DNA from: Sepiola atlantica
Lineage: Eukaryota; Mollusca; Cephalopoda; Sepiida; Sepiolidae
Assembly: GCA_963556195.1 (NCBI GenBank)
Contig: OY744517.1
Coordinates: forward strand, 88,102,714 to 88,166,713
Direction: 5' to 3'
Length of the DNA: 64,000 nucleotides
The position numbers and the translations under genes were made by a program. Under the pieces are notes generated by a model. It saw only the letters and a program-made list of their open reading frames with translations, ran no database searches and was not told the DNA's origin. Of the stretch, positions 32,137 through 43,830 are shown in pieces. The number at the start of each line of letters is the position of its first letter. Position 1 is the first letter of the stretch.

Positions 32137-34035
32137 CGGTGGGGCCGTTTGGTTTAAGAGATAGGAACAAGAACGGTGAGGGTTGGGTTAAGTGGTGCGA
32201 AAGCAACTATTAGTCGATAATTAAAACTTGGTTTTACAATCATCCAAGACGTTTGTAGACATGGAAAAGTATCTGTGGCAATTACAGAAATCAGATCGAC
32301 TATTTTACCACCAATACACGTTTTTGCAGCTCTGTATCAAATTGCCGGTCATACCCTGGAACAGATTGTTGTCACAATCCTGTTGTAGCGACTATTCAGA
32401 CTAAATTTCGCAAAAAATCCACAGCCAAAATATCACTCAATCTCGATTACTACAAATTGATCTCAGACTCTGAACTACAAAGAGAGTATAACATCTATGT
32501 TGAAAACCGGTTTACAGCACTAAAAGCCGAAGCGGCTAATTCAGTTTGTTGTGCCCAATCTGGCTGAACTTCTGACGTGCTCTCACTATGGGTAAGGTGG
32601 TCCCTCGTAAACCGAAAGTCAAGAATCAAGAATGGATGACCGACGAAATTCTGAGTCTAATGAACCAGGGGCGTGAAGTGAAGAATGATCCCAACAAATA
32701 CAAAGAGTTGAATAAAATGATCAAAGTTAAATGTAAGGAGCAGAAAGAACGATGGTGGAACGACAAGTGTGACGACATTGAACGAAATCCATGAAGAATC
32801 TGAAGAAAACTACATGTTCTAGAACTGGGTGCATCCGAGCGAAAGACGCTGTGATTCTGTTGGAAAAGGAGCAAATCTTAGAACGATGGGCCGAATATAT
32901 TGGAGATTTATTTGATGATGTAAGAGGTGAATGACCTAATAGAAGGACATATTCTTTAACACGAGATCAGAGCAAAAATACGAAAGGCAAAGATTAAGAA
33001 AGCCTGTGGTCCAGATGGCATGTATACAGAAATGTCGAAGGTTCTCGACTACTTTTGAGTAAATAAGGTAACGGAAATCGCAAACAACATATAAAATAGT
33101 GGAAACATCCCGGACGATATAGTTAAATCTGTGTTCGTTACCCTGATGATAAGATCAGGTGTGGTTGAATGTGAGCTCCATCGCACAATCAGCTTAATGA
33201 GTCACGTCATCAAAATCATTTTGACAGTACTTTTACATAGACTACGTAGAGCGATAAGACCGGAAATCTCAGAGGAGGTTCAATGTGGCTTCGTAAAAGA
33301 CAAAGGCACGCGAAACGCAATCTTCCTCATTCGTATGCTCGCTGAAAGATCGATCGAACATTAACTAGATCTACATGTGTGCTTCGTGGATTACAGTAAA
33401 GCGTTCGACAAAGTCCGACATGAACCTTTATTACAAATGCTAGAAGACCTCGATATTGATGGCAAGGATAATCAATTAATATGCAACTTGTACTGGGACC
33501 AGCAAGCAGCTGTACGTATTGATGATGAGATGAGTCTAAGGACAGGAATAAAACGTGGAGTAAGACAGGGCTGTGTATCGTCTCCGGATCTTTTTGCTTT
33601 GTATAGTGAAAATATCCGAGGCATCTGGATGGTTTAGAGGGTGTTTTGGTTGGAGGACGTCAGCTGAACAATATTTGACATGCTGATGATACCGAAGGCA
33701 ATACTGAGTGAAGACTTGCAAAAACTTCTTGTCGTAGTGGTTAAAGAAAGCGAAATATACGGATTACAACTGAATGCTAAAAAGACCTTTTGCATGACGA
33801 TTTCTGGAAAACCTCGAATGCCTGCCTGTGGAATCAAGATCGAAGACACTGCAGTCTCATAAGTGCAATCATTTAACTACCTTGTGTCAGTGATAACATA
33901 AGATGGAAGGTGTAATGCAAACGTAAAATCTAGACTTGCCGAGTCAAAGAGTGCGTTTATGAAGCTGTCTTCTGTTCTTCAGTCTCACACCATCTCGCTG
34001 GAGACCAGATTGAAGATACTTCGAGCGTACGTTGT
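32137..34035 (+). pseudogene. Decayed non-LTR retrotransposon with endonuclease and reverse transcriptase remnants
   Basis: In order: an AP-endonuclease-like remnant (VGPFGLRDRNKNGEGWVKW at 32137, then HPRRL and RNQIDY), a linker with PNKYKELNKMIKVKCKEQK near 32690, KKACGPDGMYTEM near 33000, HRTISLMSHVIKIIL near 33180, QCGFVKDKGTRNAIFLIRML near 33280, CFVDYSKAFDKVRHEPLLQM near 33380 (motif A), GIKRGVRQGCVSSPDLFALY near 33545, a box reading HADDT after a stop near 33680 (motif C, Y lost), and a thumb-like SLETRLKILRAYVV end. Many stops and frame changes. The 3' end is cut by an inverted U2-headed SINE. The clade was not determined. Confidence 0.88.
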
Positions 34036-34037
34036 CA

Positions 34038-34298
34038 GGTGTGGTTAGCCAGTGCACTAGGATTAGTGCGCTTTGGCCTACAAAAAATGCCTGGATAGCC
34101 CCGTCGGCATTCTCCGGTAGGAGCGCCTCAGACGATTTGCAATAAACTAACTCCTTCTCAAAGGGTGAGAAAGCAAAGCCTGGGAGGGTGGATCTAGAAC
34201 TGCACAGGACAATACCTCATACCGGCAGAATCAGTGCCCGAAGGCAAAAAGCATCCATCGGAACAGATATTGCACTCTGATCTTATCCAAAATACCAA
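34038..34298 (-). mobile_element. U2 snRNA-headed SINE-like element inserted in a LINE
   Basis: On the minus strand the head reads GGATAAGATCAGAGTGCAAT, ATCTGTTCCGATGGATG (from 34298 leftward) and the body matches the main family: CCTCCCAGGCTTTGC, GAATGCCGACGGGGCTATCC and CAGGCATTTTTTGTAGGCC. The terminal tail is truncated. The LINE sequence stops at its left edge; the LINE continuation beyond the right edge was not recognised. Confidence 0.75.
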
Positions 34299-34439
34299 GA
34301 TTTATGGAAGAGCTAATGGATCAATCTTACACAATTTGTAACAAATAATTAACTATAAGGTCGTTAGACATAATGTGACGTTTTGGAAATTAAAATAATT
34401 AATTGCCGTAATGAGTGAAACAATCAAAGTATGATCCAG

Positions 34440-34670
34440 TCGAATGAATTATCCTTTTCTCTCTACTTATAATATAACGGAGATTTTCTCTGTCTGTCTG
34501 GATGTCTGTCTGTCCGTCAGCAGAAATCTTTCTAAACGTAAGAAACTTATTTTACATAAATAAATAAACAATAAAGAAACTTGACGCCGACACTGCGAAT
34601 CAAAAGCGTGAACCTGAGGCCCACAGTCTTAGTCGTTACTGACTGAGCTAACTGACTAAAATTATGAAAG
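34440..34670 (-). repeat. tRNA-like SINE head with possible Helitron-like start
   Basis: Minus strand 34665-34595 has an A-box-like TTAGCTCAGTCAG and a B-box-like GGTTCACGC, as in tRNA-derived repeats. On the plus strand TCTCTACTTATAATATAACG at 34459 followed by TCTGTCTGTC runs resembles a Helitron 5' end. The two readings are not mutually exclusive and neither is firm. Confidence 0.4.
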
Positions 34671-35198
34671 TCTTTTAAATTAACTCACTTAAACAATTCA
34701 CTGAGTCCACTCAGTTGACAGGAGGAAGAGACGCGACAGCCGAGCTAAAATATACGACCGCAGGAAGGATATTTTGCATAGTCTTGATCTTATAAATAAC
34801 GCCTCCATACACCCAATTCTTGGTGAGTCGTCAGTATATACTACTTGACCATTGAATGTGTATAAATAGTTGTGTGTTCCCCTTATTTTCGACATTAGTT
34901 TGCTGACTGAGGATAAAGCTGTAGTGATTATCTTAGCCCAACGGGACAGATTTCCCACACATCTTAAAACTACCGATATCAATATGATTAATCGATTTAT
35001 CACTGTATATTATCACCCATAATATATCATTTTAATCGGGCTTATAAAATGTGCTCAATAGTAAATAGAGCTATTTATATAATTATTTTTTATTGATACA
35101 GGCATGTAGAAAAAGCCGCTACACTGACATGTCGATGTTATCGAGCATTAGTTATTAGAAACTAAGTTCTCATCGGGTATAAAAAGGGACTTATATAT
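34671..35198. other. No gene recognised
   Basis: Around 34906-34955 the text CTGACTGAGGATAA...TTATC...CGGGACAG recalls a decayed hammerhead-bearing terminal repeat, but the core is broken. No supported coding frame. Confidence 0.4.

Positions 35199-35244
<46 letters not shown>
35199..35244. repeat. (TA)n array
   Basis: Pure dinucleotide run. Confidence 0.97.
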
Positions 35245-35246
<2 letters not shown>

Positions 35247-36448
35247 TAGAATAAAATTGCAAAACGAATAATGGCTATATTATTTTAATTTCTTTTGACG
35301 TATTTTAGTGTCTGAATGCTTGGATTTGTTAATGTGTCATCATTGTTAACATGTCGTTACCCAGATATAATCGATATAATCGTACCAACTCACATACTTC
35401 GACACCATTAAAAGAACCCAAAGAAATATCGAAATTTGTGTGATTATTATTCGATTGGTTGTTTTGCACATCATGGTTTAAAATCGATTTTTTACAATGT
35501 TGATAACTTGAAGTTGCTCGAAAAGTTATTTTGTCATTTCCATTGCACCGTTCAAGGTTGTCATTTTGATTTCAATTATGGATTGATAGAACCCCTTATG
35601 CTGTATATTATTTATGTAACATTACTATATTTTTATGGTTTTATTCTACGATCCAATGAAGTCTTTCACACACACATTCACTGGTTCACATTGAAACCCA
35701 TGTTAAAAACTCATATCTTTTTGTAATTTAATTTTGCACGTTTGAATGTACATATTGGTTTATTGGCAAAATCACTTTGGCGTCTCTAAATGGTAAAAAC
35801 GCCCTGTTTTTATGCAGCTATTCAGTTTCATTTTTAAACTTCTGTTATATTTGTAATCTCAATCCTTGAAATTTTCACATTATTTTATCAACATGTATTT
35901 ATTCCTTCTCTATAATATTTATATATAATGTGGGACTGACTGCATATATATTAGCTGAATTGTGTCCATTCATGAATATACTTGATATATTTTATATCAT
36001 TCTTCAATACGTTTCTGAATTCATTATTTACTTTTTAAATTTTATATTTTTCAAAGTTCCAATCATATTCAATTCGAAAAAAAAAACACCAAAGAGATTC
36101 AATAGGTTATGTTCTCAGTAATGTAGCATATCTGATTTAAGTAGAGATTTCGGGTATCAACATCTTTCCTCTTCGTTGACTGTTATTGTTGATCAAATAC
36201 CAACTTGTGACTCAATATCATCATCATGCAGTTGGATAAATATCTAAGCAGGCCGACTAATCATTTACTACCATGTTATACAAAGTGTAATGAATCAACT
36301 ATATAATAATTAAACTTGTCACTCTCTTGGTTAGTTAGAACGACAGCCAATATTTTATTTTATTTGTACTTTTACTATTAACCCATAAGCGCCCATGATC
36401 CTTTTTTAGGACCAGAAAGATAATGAACTATATTTCAGCAATATCTGT
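35245..36448. other. AT-rich DNA, no gene supported
   Basis: Frames at 35436-35726 and 35930-36121 are hydrophobic because of T-rich sequence and have no motif, splice or poly(A) support. Confidence 0.45.
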
Positions 36449-36632
36449 TTGGAGGTGACGGTGGTTAAGTGGATAACGACACGGGCTGAAGACCTGGGTG
36501 TTACAAGTTCGAATCCAGTACCACAGTACCACTTTCACTTAGGCAACCTTCTCGTGGTAAGTAAGATTTCTAACTAGAAAAACACCGGGGAAAATAATGC
36601 CAACACTAGAATCATCTGATTCACATGAAGAA
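36449..36632 (+). repeat. tRNA-derived SINE, copy 2, complete head
   Basis: A-box-like TGGTTAAGTGG (36462-36472) and B box AGTTCGAATCC (36506-36516), 33 bp apart, give a tRNA-like internal pol III promoter. The body has ACTTTCACTTAGG, TTTCTAACTAGAAAAACACC and the tail AATGCCAACACTAGAATCAT. This is the best-preserved of the three copies in the window. Confidence 0.82.
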
Positions 36633-37172
36633 GCAATATCTGTATTTTTCAGACATTGCTATAGTTAGTCATTAAAAATGGACTGTCTTTTAAATGTTAC
36701 ATCTACTGTCTGGTGTCTCCATTTTTCAGTATAGTGTGTAGATCTAGAGAGGAAAGATACACATCAGGTTCATCGATTATTTAAGCAAAATGTTTTTGGT
36801 AAGCAGTCTTTACCCACTTTAATTATCATATAAAGTAAAGTACATTTTGAAAATAATTTTACTATCAAATAATATTGTATTTACAAAAGACTTTTATATT
36901 ATTTGGATTATTAAGACTACTGTTTTCATCTTGGGTGTTTTTCTCATCATCTCAAATTCTAAAACAAATAATTTTTGGTAATAAATTTAAAAAAAAATTG
37001 GGCACTGATGAGTTAAATCAAAATATAATTTCAATTTTGTACATTTTTTAGTATTTGAAATTTTGAAAAGATGTGTTTCAATGAAGAAAGTATGGAGTCC
37101 CAGTGAATTCTTTGAAATAAAATCAATCAAACAATTACCTTTTAATCCATTTACAACTAGTAAGGAAACATA
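36633..37172. other. No gene recognised
   Basis: AT-rich, no motif. Confidence 0.45.
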
Positions 37173-37275
37173 TGTTATGGCTTTGTTTAGGGTCCGGAAT
37201 GAAAACACGGACACGGAGTTTAGGTATAACAAGTATATTGGAGAAAAGTATATACAACAGAGAAACAAGAGAAGT
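37173..37275 (-). mobile_element. 3' end fragment of the gypsy-type LTR
   Basis: The minus strand reads TTTCTCTGTTGTATATACTT, TTCTCCAATATACTTG, CCTAAACTCCGTGTCCGTGT, then CATTCCGGACCCTAAACA and ends CCATAACA. It matches the last 100 bp of the LTRs at 48744-49358 and 58350-59279. The rest of the LTR is missing. Confidence 0.72.
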
Positions 37276-38399
37276 GGACCATACTGGACAATAAATACTA
37301 TCCCAATTTACTAGAGTGGTTTCTCAGGAGTTTATAATATTGTGTTGTAGACTTTTGCTGTTGAAACCTGTCGTTCTCTCATTTTAAAAAAGCTACTTTT
37401 AATCGAATTGGATTCTAAATTTTTTTTTCTTTTCTTATTCTCTTTTTGAATTTGCTATTGGTGTTCTTCGAAGATGCGTTCAGTTCGAAAGTCTCTGCCA
37501 GAAAGTTTACCATTTCTTTTTGCTTGTAGCATTTTACTGTGGCAGAGTTTTACTTTTAGTATTGATTTTAATTTTCAATATGCCCCCTCTCCATGGTTTT
37601 CTTTGAGGTTTTAGTTTAATAGTTTTCAAAATCGTTTAAGTTTTCTCTTGTTGAATTTGTCTAAGATTTATATAGGGCTGCTCAACGAACCTCTACGGCC
37701 GTTTTACATGCTTCATCGAACTAGGGTTTACTCTTTCTTACAGAGGGGACAGTTATGACTTGTATGGTATGATCACTATTTTGGTCATTTAACCAACCGC
37801 TTGAGACACGGTTAAGACTTCTACTGCAGCTACAAACATTTAACAGACTTGATGATTAGTATCAAACATTGATTAGTGAAATTAGTTTGGTTGATTAAAA
37901 TTAGCCTTAATTAATTATGAAGGTAATGTATTAATAAATAAAAAGAGGCGCCCATTACTCCTTTTTCTGGAAAGTGTAGAAAAATATAATTTTCAATATT
38001 ATCATCTTAAACTGACGGATTTTGAGGTGTAAGTTTTGTTATAAAACCATAAACGGTTGCATTGCTAACACAAAGCAACAGACAAAAGGTTACACCTGTA
38101 AAATTTTAGATAATTATCAAAACATAATAATTTTGAAGAAGTCATTTTAATCTACAATATTGCGAAAATAAAATATGTTTTGAGGTTTAACTTTACTTCT
38201 GAAATTGATTGATGGCTAGTGAGATGTTTATGACCAGGGTTGTTGAGTGCATTGACCCACCGGATATGCAGGTGGGATAGTACCCTTAATATACCGACCT
38301 CATATATTATGGCTTGAATGGATGCTCCTCCACATGCATGGAACCAAGGCCTTGATTAGTTGACTAATCGTAAAATGGTAGAAAAATACGAATCGATCT
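37276..38399. other. No gene recognised
   Basis: AT-rich with no repeat partner found. Confidence 0.4.
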
Positions 38400-38732
38400 G
38401 TGGTTGGTTGTTCAATCAGAATTAGATGCCTTGAATACAAATTCTGTAAAAAAATAAAACTAACTCTTTCGAGATTCGGAAGAGATAAATCAGTGACCGA
38501 TCAAAGACAAGGAAATAAAAAGACTAAGAAAAAGTCTCTTAAAATCAACAAACGCAAAAAAGACCACAGTTCTTCAAACCAGAAGATTTGTAGCAGTTAT
38601 ATGATTATGATCTATTTTCTGTTGAGCATGCTTATACTTACATGTGGAGTTATTAATACAGCATCCAATCAAAATACTTTGCATGGGAGGCACTTCCGAG
38701 GCAGTTATGTTCATATCTCGTTCCCATGCTGA
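38400..38732 (+). CDS. Weak small ORF with hydrophobic segment
   Basis: An open frame of up to 110 codons. The first 60 residues are strongly basic (KKTKKKSLKINKRKKD). From the ATG at 38601 a 43-residue peptide begins MIMIYFLLSMLILTCGVIN, which resembles a signal peptide or membrane anchor, and ends HISFPC. A TGA stop at 38730 is followed at about 38865 by an AATAAA-type signal. A pyrimidine-poor but possible acceptor (TTCAATCAG) lies at about 38411-38419. I do not recognise the protein and the frame may be chance. Confidence 0.2.
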   Translation: MVGCSIRIRCLEYKFCKKIKLTLSRFGRDKSVTDQRQGNKKTKKKSLKINKRKKDHSSSNQKICSSYMIMIYFLLSMLILTCGVINTASNQNTLHGRHFRGSYVHISFPC

Positions 38733-39639
38733 AACTTGATGGGCATAAAACAAGTGGACTCACACCGAACCAATGTTACAGATGTATGTTCTTCTGCCGA
38801 CTCAGCATGCTTTCATAATTTTGTCTACGTAACTCTTTCAAGTCCGTGGTTTGTTTGCTGGTGAATAAAATTGATTTAAAATCTAAAAGAAGATTGTATC
38901 TTTATGATCAAGCTCACGGTAACCCAGTTTTCTTCTAGCCAAATGAGGTCCACAGGATGGATATCTACTTAACACATATTTCTTATTACAAGTGGTTCTT
39001 CTTCTAATGGCAACATTTTCCTATCTTCCATTACAGATTTTTAAACTTGCCTTTTCTCCACAAACGTGAGAACCATAACTGTTTTGTATATAGTATTGTT
39101 ACACAACTGTTTTCCAATCAATACTTATTATTGTTAATAGTGAGTTTTGTTTTGTGGTTGCCAACCGATCCAACTATTTGCCCAAGTCTCTAACCAAGTA
39201 GCATTAACTCCAAAGTTATCTGAACCTTTTCAGCACAGAACTATGAACCATCGCAGCATAAGACCACACGCTCATTAAATCTTTCCTTCTTAGCCTTTTC
39301 TATATTCAACCGTGATATTTATATGTTAGGGTGAGGTGCAATGCTTTTTTTTAAGATCATCAGGGTATTGATCACTATTGCAATTGTCTTTGCAAACTTT
39401 CCAATCATAGTCGAAGTAGATGGTAGGTCACAAATGGTGATATTTACAGCTGTGTAGATGTCTGTTCTTATGTGAAGGTAAGTATGCTGTTTAGTATTAG
39501 ACAACTGATTCTCTTCGATGAGTGATTCTATAATTTTGTCCTGTCATTGGTTTTCTTACTATTAAAATCTCCCATCATAATGAAGGGGCTTCGAAGTTGC
39601 TGAATAAACTTTCATGATCAGATTCTATAAAAAATGTTA
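38733..39639. other. No gene recognised
   Basis: Mixed-composition DNA with an AATAAA at about 38865. Nothing else assignable. Confidence 0.4.
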
Positions 39640-39740
39640 GTACTTTCTCTAATTAGGACCCGAGCTAACTTTGACCCCAGCCCCCACCTTGATCCTAACC
39701 TTAACGACGGGGTCAAAATTAGCTCAAGTGCTAATCTAAT
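39640..39740. repeat. Small inverted repeat
   Basis: GAGCTAACTTTGACCCC (39662) is inverted in GGGGTCAAAATTAGCTC (39709), with outer CTAATTAGG and CTAATCTAATTAAG. About 100 bp in total; possibly a tiny MITE. Confidence 0.6.
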
Positions 39741-39762
39741 TAAGCACCAAAATGTTATTAGA

Positions 39763-39764
<2 letters not shown>

Positions 39765-39811
<47 letters not shown>
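39765..39811. repeat. (TA)n array
   Basis: Pure dinucleotide run. Confidence 0.97.
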
Positions 39812-39812
<1 letters not shown>

Positions 39813-40816
39813 GGCATATAATTATTTTTTTTTGTGTGGGGGGGAATTCTGATACAGCTATTGCTTGCATGTTTCTAGGGTAATTGCCATGAGTGTCAGA
39901 GGTGAACTATTATCTATCGGTCTTAACCATTATAGATTTTAACATTTGTAGATAACTTGTAACAAAAATTTCCTTAGTTTTGTTTTTAATAATTCCTCTT
40001 CCTCTTCTTCTGTCAGATCAATTTACGGACTGAAATGTGTTGGTTGACTAACCATATGTTTGTCTACTATTATGACACGTCTGTGAGGTGAGTTAGTGCA
40101 AAGTAGTGTCAATGGATTTACAACCTGTTGTAAGTCCGTGAAATATTTTCCTTTCAATTTACCTCATTTTTATTTTATACACCGGCCTGATGATAGCAAA
40201 ATCTGTGGGTTGAAACATGAATGCACTTGTAACAAAATATGTTTGTATAAATAAAATAACAGGATTAATAAATATATGGTTCTATTTATTATTAAGCATC
40301 TTATATAAATATTGTAAGATTCACTGGATTGATTGTACAATGTCCCTGAACAAAACTACACCTGAAACATATATATGTTTACATATGTAAGGAAACTTGT
40401 CTGCCGACTAGTTTTATGTTAGTTGACCTATGTACTTCATAGTTATCAATGGAGACTAAACGAAGGAGGTCGGATTAATTATGTTCTTTATAAAAAAAGT
40501 TACACAAGAAGATAATTACCCATCGCCACTTACTTAAATGATTGTATCCCTGATTTTAATAAGCTTAAAACAATAACAAAAGATTATATCAATTCTAAAA
40601 GAATTGCTCAAGTACTGGGAGCTTACCTCCGAAACCGGCCCATTTAGCATGATGGTTAGAGTGATTGATAATGGTTTTGTCATTTCAAATACTAAAAAAG
40701 AATGGTACTTTATGTCCCCTTTGCTGAACAATCAGCATTGTAAGGTGAGAATCAAGGTTAAGTGGAGTAATCCTCGGAAAAGAGTAACGCTCTCCCAAAC
40801 ATTTGGGTTTAGTAGT
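39812..40816. other. No gene recognised
   Basis: At 40186-40222 the plus strand has CTGATGATAGCAAAATCTG then TTGAAACATG, a phrase shaped like a hammerhead core whose helix II cannot be closed directly after CTGATGA. No coding frame is supported before the minisatellite. Confidence 0.4.
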
Positions 40817-41314
40817 CAATCGAATAGTAACCTCCTTAAATGATAACTTTTCTAGATCCATAACGTTAGGTGTCGTAGCCAATCGAATAGTAACCTCCTT
40901 AAATGATAACTTTTCTAGATCCATAACGTTAGGTGTCGTAGCCAATCGAATAGTAACCTCCTTAGATGATAACTTTTCTAGATCCATAACGTTAGGTGTC
41001 GTAGCCAATCGAATAGTAACCTCCTTAAATGATAACTTTTCTAGATCCATAACGTTAGGTGTCGTAGCCAATCGAATAGTAACCTCCTTAAATGATAACT
41101 TTTCTAGATCCATAACGTTAGGTGTCGTAGCCAATCGAATAGTAACCTCCTTAAATGATAACTTTTCTAGATCCATAACGTTAGGTGTCGTAGCCAATCG
41201 AATAGTAACCTCCTTAAATGATAACTTTTCTAGATCCATAACGTTAGGTGTCGTAGCCAATCGAATAGTAACCTCCTTAAATGATAACTTTTCTAGATCC
41301 ATAACGTTAGGTGT
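40817..41314. repeat. 63 bp minisatellite, eight near-identical copies
   Basis: Unit starts at 40817, 40880, 40943, 41006, 41069, 41132, 41195 and 41258. The only difference seen is A to G in the third unit (TTAGATGA for TTAAATGA); the last unit is 57 bp. Because 63 is a multiple of 3 and the unit has no stop in one frame on each strand, long frames run through it on both strands: a 21-residue unit with NRIVTSLNDNFSRS on plus and NVMDLEKLSFKEV on minus. Neither frame continues into anything recognisable. Confidence 0.95.
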
Positions 41315-42039
41315 GTACACCTCTTCTTACAGACATTTATCAACATGTGTTTGATGGCTTGGCAGGATTTTTCGCTTTTATTTTTTGTATTTATTAAAAG
41401 GTTCCAAATGTTTATAATTATTATGAACCTATACTGAGACGGGTATTACAACTAGTTATATATGTGTTTTATTGGTAATAATATTCACATTAGACAAGCA
41501 TATCTTGACTTACAAAAATTCCCATAGATTTGAAGTATTTGCTGAAAGCTATTTGATTTTCCTAGAACGCATTAAGACAAATCCTTACAAAATTACATGC
41601 TTCTCTTCTTTGGACAACAATACTTTGAATTGAGTTTAATGTCTTCCATTGTAAATCACTTTCATATCAATCATAACAAGATATGATGTTTTAACAAATA
41701 AAACATCCATTAACTAATAATAACAATAATAATTGATAAATGATAATAACAACACAGTTAATAAGACTAGTAATGGAATGGTACTACAAAAGCAACTCAA
41801 CACAAAGAGGTTACCTGAATCGCATAAATAACATATCGAACAGTTCTAACGAATTTCATGCAATGAAACGGAGTGCTGTGGAGCAAGCAGGACATATTCT
41901 ATAAAAAAGGATGGTTTATAGAGCTAGAGGTAATAGCTAGAGGTAATAAGTGGAAAGGTAAGTAAAACAATAGAACATGGGATAGCCCACAATTTCACAG
42001 GTATTGAAACTGTAGAAATCTCAAACTCGCGACCACATG
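41315..42039. other. No gene recognised
   Basis: AT-rich DNA with AATAAT-type short runs around 41710-41750. Confidence 0.45.
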
Positions 42040-42640
42040 ACTTACTGAAGTAGCAGCAGATGTTAAATGCATCAAAGAAATTATGAAAGAGGACAAAACA
42101 AAATTATCATCCTTAAGGAATCAAAACTGAAAGAAAGTAAAATCAGAAACGGAAAATGTAACACTACTCACACAGTTGTCAACAGACATAAACGAACAAA
42201 TGTATGCTGGAGACAAATCTGTAATTACTAAACTAAACAGAGACAAAGCCTGCCAAAAGTATCGAACAATAAAGTCAAGATGGGAAACTAGACTGGAATT
42301 CCAAATTAATTAACTAAAAAATCAAAAGACTCTAAATAAAATTAAAAAGAGTAGAAAAAGATAGAAAAGGGAAAATACGACTCGCAAAGAAAAAAGACTT
42401 ACCAAGAAACATGAAGAACTAAAGCAAAAGATACTAGCAGAGGAAGGAAGATTGAGACGATACAAGTACAAATTTTAACAGTACAAACAAAATAAATTTT
42501 TTGCAAACTATGAAAATCAGATTTTCTACAACGTAAGCAGAGGCTTGGAAAAAACAGAGCAACTGGACTCATCAGAAACGAGACACTTCTAGAACGAAAT
42601 GGGGGGGACAGCGACTAGACCACAACAGATATGCCGAGTA
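42040..42640 (+). pseudogene. Decayed LINE fragment upstream of the RT domain
   Basis: Around 42400-42560 the plus strand reads KKHEELKQKILAEEGRLRRY then a stop, QYKQNKFFANYENQIFYNVS. This is the lysine-rich LRRY..R...Y.QNK.F....K.FY linker that precedes the RT in several animal LINEs. Upstream lysine/glutamine-rich text fits the same region. Several stops. The RT core itself was not identified, although an R.RGG.ALF.P frame at 42899-43123 could be a remnant of a later part. Confidence 0.6.
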
Positions 42641-43389
42641 GCTGAAAAATATCAAGTCTTCAGAAAATCATTTTTTTTGTCGGAGTATAACAAACAGTTT
42701 TGAAAATACTGGAAAACGACTAGAAGAAATTGGAATTAAAATATATAATAAAGACATTATACATCAACTGGTAATCATCTTGTACAAGAACACCAAGTGC
42801 ATTGCAATAATAATGGAATGGAGAAGCCTGGAATATTCAGAAGTCTTGCTGTCATTCAGAAAGCTGCTAGTCGATATAAGTAAGAGACATCACTGGTAAT
42901 GGCTGAACTCCAAGTGAATAATGATAAGAATAATAAAACTGCACACACGTGTATAGGCTGGTACCACACAAAAGACCGAGGAGGGAAAGCACTATTCAGA
43001 CCTCTACTGGAAGGATGCAGAGAGCACTGGAGCCTTGTGGAGGCTTATTGTCACTCAAATTCCAAGGAAAGCAATGGCCGTTACCAGCGAGAAATCAATG
43101 GTAAACAGCTGTTGAAATGTTGATTTGCAATGGTTATCAAAAGAGTCAGAGAGTGCTGGAAATAAAGGGAAACCTGTTACTCAGATTCCACGGACCACCA
43201 CTTCTTGCCAATTAGCAATTACGGATAATGACTTGTGAAAACTACTACTAGTAGGTAAATAAATAAATCATAATAATAAACAGATAAATTGCAATGACAA
43301 TAACATGTGATAATAATAATCCTTCACTCTATTATGACGACAAATGTGTATTGATTTGTATATAAATAAATATAAATCCATCCCGTCAC
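42641..43389. other. Probably LINE-derived, unresolved
   Basis: The 74-codon frame at 42899-43123 has no firm motif. 43240-43320 is an AATAAT-rich stretch. Confidence 0.3.
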
Positions 43390-43640
43390 ACAAGAGTGTC
43401 GTTTTCTAGACCCTGGACGAAACCATTTCAAGTGGTAAGGAGAAGCGAGAAAGCAAATAGCAAGTATGACAACCACGCTGCCTGAAATAAATTTGGAAAA
43501 AAATCCTCTGCTTTATATATAAACTCAATGGTTGGTGTTTTTTTTCTTTATGTCATCAGAAATGATAATTTATATAGGAAAAAATAAATTATTGAAGTAA
43601 TTCTTGGATGTTTTATGAATATTAGTGCAAACACTGGCGA
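43390..43640 (-). repeat. Dispersed repeat R3, copy 3
   Basis: Reverse complement of the R3 order: GGACGAAACCATTTCAAGTG (43422), CTGCCTGAAATAAATTTGG, TCATCAGAAATGATAATTTA and GCAAACACTGGCGAAACAT. Confidence 0.65.
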
Positions 43641-43684
43641 AACATAGTTTTTTCCGTCCTTTTTGATGGAGGTATACACTATCT

Positions 43685-43830
43685 TAAATATATAAAAAGT
43701 CAACGGTAATGTCTTTTTCCTTAAGTAATCAGAAATGATTATTTACATATGAAAAATTAAATTTTGACGTAATTTTATTATGTTATATGAATATTAACGC
43801 AAACACTAGCGAAGCATACTTTTGTCCGCC
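43685..43830 (-). repeat. Dispersed repeat R3, partial tandem copy
   Basis: Repeats the last third of the preceding copy: ATCAGAAATGATTATTTACA, TTTTGACGTAATTTTATTA and CGCAAACACTAGCGAAGCAT. The two lie head to tail. Confidence 0.65.

Noticed and set aside
34900..34955. Hammerhead relic (CTGACTGAGGATAA...TTATC)
   Set aside because: Core boxes are disrupted at several positions; only a vague resemblance to other families.
35930..36121. Small membrane protein
   Set aside because: Hydrophobicity comes from T-rich DNA; no initiator context, splice or poly(A) evidence.
40186..40222. Hammerhead ribozyme on the plus strand (CTGATGATAGC...GAAAC)
   Set aside because: Helix II cannot be closed next to the core; six unpaired bases remain.
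40817..41314. CRISPR array
   Set aside because: The units are directly adjacent with no unique spacers, there are no cas genes, and the host is a eukaryote.
40685..41320. A 211-residue minus-strand repeat protein
   Set aside because: The frame exists only because the 63 bp unit lacks stops. The opposite strand is equally open and the flanking parts show no domain.
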